The translations under genes were made by a program, and so were the position numbers. From IMG/VR virus record IMGVR_UViG_3300044970_001982, positions 45,101-109,100 of that record: 64,000 nucleotides of DNA; one strand, 5' to 3'. The notes below the pieces were generated by a model. The model ran no database searches. It saw nothing but the letters and a program-made list of their open reading frames with translations, and had not been told where the DNA came from. Within the stretch, counting starts at the first letter, position 1; every line of letters begins with the position of its first letter. The stretch is from a virus. This document shows positions 28,731 through 39,300 of the stretch, piece after piece.

Positions 28731-31700
28731 CTAAAAAGATCCGGCAATTTCCTGGTACGGATTTGAAGCTACATCAGGGATTCTATTATACATAGTACTG
28801 TTAATATTTCCATTAGTAAGTCCTGAAGCAGCTTGTCTAAAACTTTCTACCTGATCTCTATTTCCATAGAGGGAAACTTTATAATTCATACCTGGATTAT
28901 AGCTTTTTCCTGACATTGCAGCAATTTCTGATAACTTTCTAGGATAGTCTGATTCATATGCAGATCCTCCAGGTAGTAGTGGTGGACCACTTATATCCTC
29001 AGCAGTTCTATCCTTAGACCCTTGATATATAAAACTTGCAGCTACGGCAAGTCCTGTTCCAATAGCAATATTTCTAACAGTGGGCTTAGCTAACTGTTCC
29101 GATAAGTATTCTTTAGTAATCCTTTGGAATCTTGCCTTTTTTGTCGGAGATCTTTCATCTGAAAGAGCTCGAAGAGTATCTGCAACTACGTCTGGTGTAT
29201 CATCAGCGATTTGATCAGCCGACCTTAATACATTCCCTGATGCATTTGATCCATTAACAAAGGCAGCTGCTTTAGAGTCATTTATTTGAGCTTGCTCATA
29301 AACAACCCTTGCCCTAATCGCACTACTAATTTGAACCTCTTGTGCGGTTGCCTCTGCAGCTTCTTTATCTAATAGTAAGCTCTTAATGACATCAGCCCTG
29401 CCATACTGTTCTCCATTTGAGGAGAAAAATCCATCTACAAAATCAAAATCCATAGAGGTATTTAATATGCCGGCTCTTTGTTCTGGGCTAAAAGTTAATG
29501 ATTCAATAAAATCTTTTAATGCAACATTTGAAGTTGCTCGTTGATAATTTCTTCTTTTTTGCGCCATATCTAAGTATCTATGTAGAGTATGTGCCCTTTC
29601 AACACCATCTCCAATCAAAGTTGTGTCTGGTAGTTTTTCTAATAAACCAAGTGGATATTTTCTTTGAGAAGAAACATATTCCAAAGAGCTAATTAATTCA
29701 TAGCCACTTATGCCCATGGTCCTACTTACATCTTCCATGTCTGCAAGAAGTCTGTCACCAAGTTGGAACTTTAAATTTTCCATACGATACTTGGCCATTT
29801 CTTCTAAGTTTGCATCACCTTGTTGATCCATTATTTCTTTTATAGAGGAAATAATTTGACTATTGCGATCTAAGATATTTTCTGCAGCTATTCTAGACTC
29901 TCTAGTAATATCTGCTGCTAATAGTTGTTCTTGTGATGCGCTTCTTGTCGAATATAGCTTAAATAGTGCGCTACTGTATCTTTCTGATATGTTTGCTGCT
30001 GCTTCCATTTCTGATAGTTTTCCAACACCTATAAATCCTCTTGATCTTAGTAGCTTCTCAACTTCTTCGTGACCACCAGCAACTGCGTCATTAAACTGCT
30101 TAATATCTTCAGCGTTTGCACCGCCTTCAACCATTCCTTGAGAAATTCCTTCAGCGATTATTGTTAGATCTGATTTACTCAATTTTCCACTGGATAATAG
30201 AACTTCATCAATCTTTGCATCAAAGCCTTGATATTGAGATAGAAAGCCAAATAACTTTCCGTACTGGCGCATTGTTGTTTCTCCAAATTGTCCTAAATTA
30301 AGAGCTTGTTGTCCATATATTCTTTCTAAAGCTGTTTTTGCTATACTTGGATCAGATGCAGCGAGTTCAGAAGTATGCTTTAATATTAAACGTCCAGAGG
30401 TAAACGTTTGAGTCATGTCAATTGCGGTTTCAGCTGGAAGCAAGCCAAGCATTATGTTTTTTTGTTTTAATATTTCCTCTATATTTGCAGGCAGTTTATT
30501 TCCTTTAAACATTTGCTCAAATTCATATAAACCTTGACCAATAACAGTAGACCTATTGACATATACGCCAAGTATATTTTCATTTTCTATTGCAGTTTGA
30601 ACACTTCTCTTTAAGAAATCTTCAGACACTACTTGATTAAGTATCTTGTAGTCTATAGAGCTTACTGCCTTATAGAGTGCTTCGGAATCGCCTGCTTTTG
30701 CAAGATCTTTCATTGACTGTATTTGAGTCGCAGACAAATGTGGAGATAGCTTATTAAATAACTCATCAGCAACTTGCATGGTCTCCACTTCTGCCTTTAA
30801 TCTTTGGAAACCTAATGACATAAGCATTGGGTCTTCAGCACCACGTGCAATTAATTGTGTTGCTGAAAGATTTTCTGATGCCGTTCTTCCAAGTCTTTGA
30901 AGAAAAGCGGCGTCAAATTTTCTTCCTTTATTTTGATATAGTTGATCCCAGACTCTTATAGCAGTTTGTTCTATATTATTCATATCAAACATATCATCTA
31001 TAAAATCTTTACCAGTTAATGCTGTTTTTAAAGTAGATAAATCTGAATCACTACTAGCAACTAACATTTCATCTAATTGACGCATAAATAGTTTATTATT
31101 GCCAAATAATTCCTGATAAGTTTCAAGGTCACTAAATCTAGTTAAGCCTATTAATTCTCCAGCTGCTGTTGGTTGACGAGCCATCGCAGCTGCAAATCTT
31201 CTTTTACCACCTGATTCAAAGGTGCCTAAAATTGGCAAACCCTTGTCGTCAAGGTCGAATCCACCTAGGGCATGGTAAAATCTTCTGATGTCATTTTCAT
31301 GGAATAAAATATTATGATTAGATATTCTAAACTTGGCCATCTCAACATTTGTTCCACCAATGTCAAATGCTTCAGCGGTTCCAGAAAGAATGTTCATATT
31401 ACCCTTAACTCCGGTCATAGCATTAGCTTCTGAGTTAATTGCATATCTATAAACTTCTGGAAGAACTGGAAGTTTCATTCCCTTTCTGCTTACAAATAAT
31501 TCTGAATCATAATATACTTTTAATAAGTTTAAATACTCATTTGAATCTCTAATTGAAACTCCACTTTGATGAAGTTCAAGAACTCTTTTTGCCCAGTCTC
31601 TGTTTAACATCTTACTAAATTGTTGCTCTTCAGGTAAGGCATCTATATCCTGTGAGGAAATTTTTCTAATTGCCTTCATGACATTATGGTCTTCATTAAT

Positions 31701-33380
31701 TCTTCCTCTTGCTAAAAGAGCTTCAAATTCATCAAGAACTCCTTTTCTATATTTTTCTATCATAGCAAGTTCTTCTGGTTCGCCAAAAATAGATTGATGA
31801 AAAGCTGTTAACATTGGATCAGAGTAGACTCTACTTGTAGATTCTGCTGCACCGCTGAAGTTTAGAATTGCAGTACCTGCTGCAATTGATGTATCTCTTT
31901 TCAATCCAGCTACACTTGTTATAATTCCATACTTATCAAAACGATCTAGAAAATCAACAACTTGTGCGGCTGATTTATAGTTAACGTCTCTATTGCCTAT
32001 TCTTACAGAACCACGAACAGTCATTTGAGACATCTGTTCGTTTAACTGAGTTAATTGTCTGTCTATTTCTATTCTTCTAGTTATTGAATCTTCATCAAAT
32101 TTTGTAGCTAAACTACTTTTTTCTTTTCTTAATTGAGCTTTAAGATTATTAATATTTTTTCTATTAATTAAAGAAGAACCGTCATATCCCTTTTCAATTT
32201 CATCAAATAAATTACCAATAATACCTTTTTCTGATGAACTAAATGATTTAGACTCTTTTAATTTCTTCTTTGCTATATCTATTCCATATTCACCGGTTGC
32301 AGCATCTATTTGACCAGAATTTGCTATTTCATTTATAAAAGTTTTTAACCTATTCTGAACATCATCTATGTCCAATAAAGCTTTTCCTTCTGCAGCAAGT
32401 TTGCTATTTTCAACATCTATTAATTCTGATAAAGGTGATTTAATTACAGAAAGAGCATCAGCTTGAGATCTATTTGTTCTTATATATGACATTACGTCGG
32501 CCTGTTTTCCAACAGAAGATAACAATCTAGTATCGTTTTCTTCAAAAGCGTAAGCCATTATTTCGAATACATTATCAACATTTAAAGTAGCGTTTGCTAG
32601 AGCAGTCATTCTACTAACAGAATTTGCTGCGCCAGTTGGGTCTAGGAAATTAAATCCTAAAAATGAATCAATTAAAGATCCAGAAAGAGATACATCTCTA
32701 GGAGACAAAACACCCTTGAGTCGTTTTGGCAATTTTGCAAACAATTTGCTTAGACCTTTGTCACCTTGTGATATAGCCCTAAGTAATTCTTCTTCTTCAA
32801 AAAGCCCTCTTCCAGTATCTTGTAAAACTTCTATCGCTTCAGATGTGCTAAGAACTTTATCTCCCAATATAAAATTAAGAGCCATTCCACCTTCATCTGT
32901 AGGGAAAACGAAACCAGTTCCATTGTCGGTCATGCTTTTTAGGAAGTCACCTATAGATTTACTTCCTTGTCTAGCTTTGTGAATTGCTATCTGAGCACTT
33001 AGTGTTTTGCCTTTATATCTATTATTAGTTTTTAGCGCGCTATTCATTTCTGCGAGAACTTGCTCATAACCCCTAAATGTAGATGGGCTTAGTTCGTCTG
33101 CAAAGTTTATATTTGCTAACTCTGTTATTCCAAAACCAGAAACATACGTTGCAGCTTCGTCTACTGTAGAAAATACTTGTTGTGCCGATATTCCTGGAAT
33201 ACCAGATAGTTTTGGATTAAAATAACTTGCCTTAAATTTTAATCTTCCGTCTTCAACAACTGGTTCTATTAATCTTTTTTGTCCAAAATATGTTTTAGAT
33301 AGCGATTGTTTTGCGATCAACATTTGCCTGTCTATTGACAGGTTATTCAAATAAGATGTAACATCTATTATCGGTTCCAC
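28731..33380 (-). CDS. Very large virion protein, possibly second tape-measure or ejected protein
   Basis: A 1549-residue mostly helical protein starting at GTG, which shares its G with the TAG stop of the 2220-codon gene; ATG is not available nearby. It is charged and alpha-helical over long stretches, with one hydrophobic segment near residues 1433-1452 (IAIGTGLAVAASFIYQG) before a short tail, a common arrangement in tape-measure and ejected virion proteins. Around residues 690-710 the text FRISNHNILFHENDIRRF...GGFDLDD faintly resembles the RNPxLHPGDxR...GGDLDGD region of two-barrel (QDE-1-like) RNA polymerases, but the third catalytic Asp is absent, so I do not call it one. Position between the tape-measure candidate and the hub supports a tail-lumen or tail-tip protein. 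Function otherwise unknown. Confidence 0.7.
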   Translation of the reverse strand: MEPIIDVTSYLNNLSIDRQMLIAKQSLSKTYFGQKRLIEPVVEDGRLKFKASYFNPKLSGIPGISAQQVFSTVDEAATYVSGFGITELANINFADELSPSTFRGYEQVLAEMNSALKTNNRYKGKTLSAQIAIHKARQGSKSIGDFLKSMTDNGTGFVFPTDEGGMALNFILGDKVLSTSEAIEVLQDTGRGLFEEEELLRAISQGDKGLSKLFAKLPKRLKGVLSPRDVSLSGSLIDSFLGFNFLDPTGAANSVSRMTALANATLNVDNVFEIMAYAFEENDTRLLSSVGKQADVMSYIRTNRSQADALSVIKSPLSELIDVENSKLAAEGKALLDIDDVQNRLKTFINEIANSGQIDAATGEYGIDIAKKKLKESKSFSSSEKGIIGNLFDEIEKGYDGSSLINRKNINNLKAQLRKEKSSLATKFDEDSITRRIEIDRQLTQLNEQMSQMTVRGSVRIGNRDVNYKSAAQVVDFLDRFDKYGIITSVAGLKRDTSIAAGTAILNFSGAAESTSRVYSDPMLTAFHQSIFGEPEELAMIEKYRKGVLDEFEALLARGRINEDHNVMKAIRKISSQDIDALPEEQQFSKMLNRDWAKRVLELHQSGVSIRDSNEYLNLLKVYYDSELFVSRKGMKLPVLPEVYRYAINSEANAMTGVKGNMNILSGTAEAFDIGGTNVEMAKFRISNHNILFHENDIRRFYHALGGFDLDDKGLPILGTFESGGKRRFAAAMARQPTAAGELIGLTRFSDLETYQELFGNNKLFMRQLDEMLVASSDSDLSTLKTALTGKDFIDDMFDMNNIEQTAIRVWDQLYQNKGRKFDAAFLQRLGRTASENLSATQLIARGAEDPMLMSLGFQRLKAEVETMQVADELFNKLSPHLSATQIQSMKDLAKAGDSEALYKAVSSIDYKILNQVVSEDFLKRSVQTAIENENILGVYVNRSTVIGQGLYEFEQMFKGNKLPANIEEILKQKNIMLGLLPAETAIDMTQTFTSGRLILKHTSELAASDPSIAKTALERIYGQQALNLGQFGETTMRQYGKLFGFLSQYQGFDAKIDEVLLSSGKLSKSDLTIIAEGISQGMVEGGANAEDIKQFNDAVAGGHEEVEKLLRSRGFIGVGKLSEMEAAANISERYSSALFKLYSTRSASQEQLLAADITRESRIAAENILDRNSQIISSIKEIMDQQGDANLEEMAKYRMENLKFQLGDRLLADMEDVSRTMGISGYELISSLEYVSSQRKYPLGLLEKLPDTTLIGDGVERAHTLHRYLDMAQKRRNYQRATSNVALKDFIESLTFSPEQRAGILNTSMDFDFVDGFFSSNGEQYGRADVIKSLLLDKEAAEATAQEVQISSAIRARVVYEQAQINDSKAAAFVNGSNASGNVLRSADQIADDTPDVVADTLRALSDERSPTKKARFQRITKEYLSEQLAKPTVRNIAIGTGLAVAASFIYQGSKDRTAEDISGPPLLPGGSAYESDYPRKLSEIAAMSGKSYNPGMNYKVSLYGNRDQVESFRQAASGLTNGNINSTMYNRIPDVASNPYQEIAGSF

Positions 33381-36300
33381 TATCTAACACCTGCGCTTAT
33401 ATCAATTTGCTGAGAACCAAAAGGATTCATTACTGGAGTAACTGTTCCTGTTACGCCCATCCCATTCATTAGCGACCTTAACTGATAGGCTATGTCAGCC
33501 CCAGAATTGGATTGTCCAAATTTTGGATAACTTGGGTTTGTAAGATTTGCTTCTTGTATCTGTTGTGGATAGTAACCCATTTGCGACATTTGTAGACCCA
33601 TTGATTGACCCATCTTAATTTTTACTTGATCCATATTGGTATTTGGGTGCCAACCCTCCCAATGTTCAGCAGGTAGTTCGTGTCTGCTAAAGTAATCCAC
33701 TAAGTCTGGTCTACGTTCTACATTCATTCCCCAAGCAGCCTGATATATTCTTCTTTCTAGTCTCCCGGCTGTAGAAAGTATTTGTTGACGTTCTTCAACC
33801 GGAGCATTTATCATCGCTTTAAAGTGTTCTCTTTTTCTTTTTGGAATAGCTAAAGATAAACTTTCTATATCAGTTCCATATTTACCGGAATTAATATCTT
33901 CTATAGGAGCTCCATACATTGTTCTTTTTGCTGCAGATCTAAATTGGAAAGCTGCGCCTCTGTCGCCAGAAGCCTCTGCCATATTTGCCAACCTAGTATT
34001 CTTTACATATGTTAATATGTCTGCATACTCTTCTAGTGCTAGTTCCTTTTTTCTAGTTTCTGGAATAAATTTTTCTCCAGTTATTGCTTCTTTAGCTTGA
34101 TTAAAAGAAGAAACAACTAAACCTGTAATTGCTCCTACTGCAGATGAGATTAACTTTCCTTTTGCAGTTTTGCCAAAAAATGTTCCCGTAACTGCTAAAG
34201 CAGAGGCTGCTGCTAATGGATTTCTATTTGCAGCTTTGTTGATCATTGGTTCTATGAAGCTTTCTACTGGCCTTTGCCATTCTGGGAAAGTTGCCCCATA
34301 AACATTGTTTCTTTCCCAATCCTCAACAGCAGTAGTTTTGTTTAAAAATTTTCTATTTATAAAAGTATCTCTGTGAGCTATATATTCGGCTGCTCTTCCA
34401 AGCGCATATGGCAGTGGATGAGACCCTGCCTCTTGGGCTGATTGATATCTATATTTATAATCTGTAAATTGACGTTTCTGCTGTGCTGCCAATGTTCTTT
34501 CCCTAAGATCTTGAACATATATACGATCAGCAGGGTCATTAACCATCGTGTCAATTTTTTTATCTAAAGCTCTATACTGCCTAGAGTAAGGAGCAACATC
34601 TCCTAATATTTTATATTGATCCAATAGCCCGTATCTACCAGTTTCATCAGACCTAAGTCTATTTAATCTTTCGTACGCAACTCCGGGTAGTCTTAGTTCG
34701 CCTTCTTGAACTTTGGCAAATGGGTCACCGGTCGTAAAGTCTGTAAAATACTCAGGTCCTGGCAAGAATGGATATTGTTGTCCCATAAGATTTCTTATTG
34801 GATTAATGTAATTAACGTCTGTTCTTTCTTTCGGTATGAATCTTCTTGTTACTTCAGAAAATTCTAAAGACCCTACTTGAGAACCAGACATAAGTGGGAT
34901 ATCTCCCAATCCACCAAGATTAAGATCCCAAAATTGACGACTTGTACCATAAGCTTTAGATGCTGCCTGCAAAACAGATCTTTGTGGAGCAAAATCTGAT
35001 TGTCCATATCCAAAATTTTCACGCAAAGTACCTATTCCGAAACCATAAATACCTAGCATTTCTTGAGTTCTATAGCCTAGCTCCTGTGACTGAACCTGAA
35101 CATTTCCAACACTTAGAGGAGCTCCTGCTGGTATTATTCTTTGTGGCATTACGCCAGATACCTTGCTTGGACCATAGGCCATCTGCAAATATTGGTTATT
35201 AATACTTGATATTGTATTTCTTGTATCTGCTTGAGCCGTATTTAAGGCCCCAGCTCGTCCTGCTAACATTGCATTTGTAGATGCTTGCATTCCGCCAGCT
35301 CCACTAGATGATACTCCTCCGACTGGGATTGGCATTCCTGATCCAAGTGGTCCTCCTGGAACTGATCCCTGAGTCATTCCACCAGATATATAGGCTGCTG
35401 CATTATATGCTCCGGACTGGCCAGCTGGAGCATAATTAGCTAATCCGGCTGCTAACTCTCTTTCGTGCATTAGGGTTTCTGGTTTTAGAATTCTTCCAAC
35501 TGTTGCATTTAGGGCCGGGACTAGAGGTCCAAATGGACCACTAAAGTATTCTCCAGTTACAGGGTATGGTCTATCGACAAAGTGTTTTCTTTCAAATCTA
35601 TAAGGATCAAATGGTCTAAGTGGAGATATGTCAGTATAAAATAAAGCTTTTTCTATTGGGCTTCCATATGTATCTGAGGTAAACATTGCCCCAGCTTCTA
35701 TCTTTCTATAGATGCTCGGACGATAATACATAATCTTTCCGCCCATAAATGGCGTATTACCCAATGGCCAGAAACGTCCTTGGCGAATAGCTACTTCACC
35801 TTCAAATAATTGTTCTTTTTTCTCTTGAAAATTCATTCCACCAGGAGTTATTCCAGCCCCAAGTGCATGTAGATTTCCGGCTACTTTAGCTGCACCACCG
35901 ATAAAGAATGGAGAGTATACTCTTTCTCCCCTTTCATCTTTTTCATTAACCATTCCGCCAATAGTTCTATCTACTGTCATTATTCCTGTTCCGGCGGCGT
36001 ATATTGGAAGAACTCTTTTTCCAACCATGCCAGAAGCAAATAGACTTAATGGAGATGAGTATTTATTTACATCAAGCTGCAGTCCAAGTGTACCAAAATA
36101 TTTATTTAATCTTTCCACTCCATGAGAGATAGCTGCTGATGCACTTGAATAACCTTGGGTATTATTAAATGTGTTTATGCCTAGAACACTCTTTATTGCT
36201 GCAAAAGGGTCTCTACCAAAAACAGTGCCAAACGTAGGCGTTAATAACACGTCTGCGCCGGGTCCTCTTGTAGAGCCTAAGGCATCTGAAGCAAAGTCTG

Positions 36301-39300
36301 ACATTGAATATGGCGCTGTGCTGAGCTTTGGATATAAGAATTGCTTGAATAAGCCAGACTTTCCAATTTCACCTATTCTAGCTGTCGTTCCTTTGACGTA
36401 TGGATCCAAAAGTTTTTCGACACCAGATACACCCTTTTCTGCGTTACCTCTTATTATAGAAGCTGCTTCTCTTACAGAGCCTCTTTGTACTGCCAGGTTA
36501 CTAAGGTTGCTTCTATTGGCCCTGAATGAACTTAGGTTTAGCAAGGTAGAAAAGGCCGCAGCTTGTGCTTCCGCTAATTGACCAGCTGGTAATTGTCCGG
36601 CCATTTCTGATATTGCCTGGTTAATCTGTATAAATGCATTTCCATAAGATCTACCAGTTGCACCTGCCGCCCCTTGTGCAAGTAGTTCATCTCTTTGTAT
36701 TAAGTATCTAAATATCTCATTTTTTAACTGATCTTCTCTAGTTAAAATAGTCGGGCTTTTTGCTCTAATATGCGAACCAGACATCAAGTCTGCTTCTTCT
36801 AGCATCTTTCTGATTCTACTACCCATCATGTAGAAGGTGTCGGTATCAAAGCCTCTACTTCTTAATTGTGCTGCGTCGTCTGTAGATCTAGCCAGAATTC
36901 TTTGAGCAAACGCTATGGTATCTTGAACATTATTTAATTCTGAAGTTCTTTGACCATAAAATGTGCCTACTCCACGATCCTCTATTGACTTCATTACTTT
37001 TCTCGGCATTGCTGTGCCAAAAGTGGACTTTCTAAATCTTTCAAAAGCCCTTAAAAATTCTCCCTCAGAAATCATTTCTGCGCCAGAATCATCAACTATT
37101 CTTACAGCGCTACTTGCTTCAGCTCCAACATCTAATTTGTAGTTTTTTCCTTTTACGTTTACTGTTTCGCCTTTTAGTATTCTTGCAAAAAAAGCTGGAT
37201 TGTCTACATCTGTTTTTCTTTGGGCAAATCTTTTTAATAGACCTGGTAGTGAATTTGGTTGCTCAAAGTCAATGTCAAATTTTTCTCTAAACTGTAATTC
37301 TTTTTGTGGAGAAACTCTTAGAGCCTTAAATAACTTAGATCTATTTATGGGGTTTCCATTTTCGTCTAATTTAAGAGCGTTTAATTGATTTAGAGATTTC
37401 ACATCTCTTTCTGAGGCTGCATTTCTAGCTTGCCTTGAGAGCATTTCTGAACTAGTTCTTGATAAAGGTCTATAGAATCCTTCTAATTGCCTGGATTGAT
37501 ATTGTCCAGTCATAGCCTCTCTATTAAAGGCCATAACCTGTCCCTTAGTTCTTCCTCCACTAAAGAATAAGTAGAAATCAGCTGCTTGATCAGTTTCACT
37601 TAAAAATGGTTGAGCCACTTTTCCTTGAACAATTTGAAATGGTGCTCGACCAGCCATTTCATCAAAAGAACCTTTGCCCAACATTTGCGCTGGGTTAAAG
37701 TTAAGAATAGGAATTTTCAAATCTCTTGCAAAGAAATTTCCTACATTACTTATGGATTGTCTTATTCCAGAAAAGTCTAATACATTTCCGGACCTAGTAA
37801 CATAGGTGTCTCTTAATACTGAAACGCTAGCAGAAGTTGTTGTTGGATCTTGAAGTGCTACTCTTTTTCCAATATCTCTAATTATATTTTGACTATCGTC
37901 TGTTAAATTGGAGAATATTCCTTTTTCAAATCCCTCGTCTAATGTCATTGGCCTAAGGCCAAGGATGTTATACCCTCCAGCAAATATGCCTGAGCTTATT
38001 TGTTTTTCTCTAACTAGAAATGACCTCATCTGAAGTAAGTTGGAGGTATCTATTCCTAGACCGGCTAATCGATTTGATAAAACTGCCTCTGAAACGTCTC
38101 TACCATCAGAATGTTTTAGCTGAACACCCATTCTTTGAGCTGATCTTTTTATTAAGAAGTCTCTTTTAGCGCTGGTTAAATTATTTAAATCGCTAAAATC
38201 TTCAAAAGATGCTTTTTTAGTTTTTAGTATCTTTGATGCAACTGCGGGAAAACCCTGATCTGACACAGCTGACCAAGCTTTTTCGGCCCTTCTTCTCAAT
38301 TGGGCTTGAAATTCTCTACCTTCAAAAACTCTGGTAGCGTCATCAATGGATGATCTTAGGGCATCAGTAGTTAAGAATCCTCCTGGAATATTTGTGTTTG
38401 CAGTACCAGAGAATCTTGTTAATATTTCTTCAAAAGCTTCATCGCCTTCTTTCAATATTTTTGTTTTGCCAATAGTAATTTTTCTACTGACTTCAGTTAC
38501 GCCTCTTTCAACGTGAATCTGATTAACAAAATTATTGGTTAGCTTTTCAAAAGCTTCATCATTTGTTCTTCCTGCATTTTTTAATATTGCTCTTTGCAAT
38601 ACTTCTTTGTAGGCAGATTGTTCTTGCCCTCTAAAAAATTCAGAAGTATAAAAAGATCCAGATCCTACTCCACCACCACCAGTGGACTCTATCTTTTGTG
38701 CCAATCTGGACATTCTATTTCCATATCCAGATTGAATTCTTTTGATAACTGAAGTTAAATCACTAGCGTCTGATATTATTCCCCTGGATGCACCAGAACG
38801 AACCATGGTATCAAATTCAACAGATCTGTTAATTACATCGTAGCCTGCACCGACTTTTCTAAATTCATTTATACCCTGACGAACAGAAGATCCTAGACCC
38901 CTTAGTCCGGGAAGTAGATCTATATATCCAAAGCTCCCATCTGCTCCATCACCAAATGCTAATCTTCTACCAAATGTAGCTGCTCTTTTTAAGGTGTTTT
39001 GTCCTGATGAGGCGGCCCATGCCTCTCTAGCTCTAGTATTTCTTGCTGCTGATAATATAGCAGGTAAGTTTGGCCTGTCTGCGTAGTATTGCTTAGTAGC
39101 TGCCTGTATGCCACCAGAGGTTTGTGCAGATATTTTTAAAGCTTGATTAGCTATCTTACTAAGATCGTGTCCAACTTCAGATAAAACATCGCTTAAATCT
39201 ACAAACTTTTGTGCTGCTCGTGTCTTAAATGTATTTACACCCATTGACCTGGTAACATCACCCATTGACTGCCTGAAGGTCATTATAGAGTGACGAGCAT

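Noticed and set aside
31230-31270. Active RNA polymerase in the 1549-residue protein
   Set aside because: GGFDLDDKG lacks the DxDGD triad, and the second barrel with its conserved Lys is not evident; kept only as a low-confidence observation.
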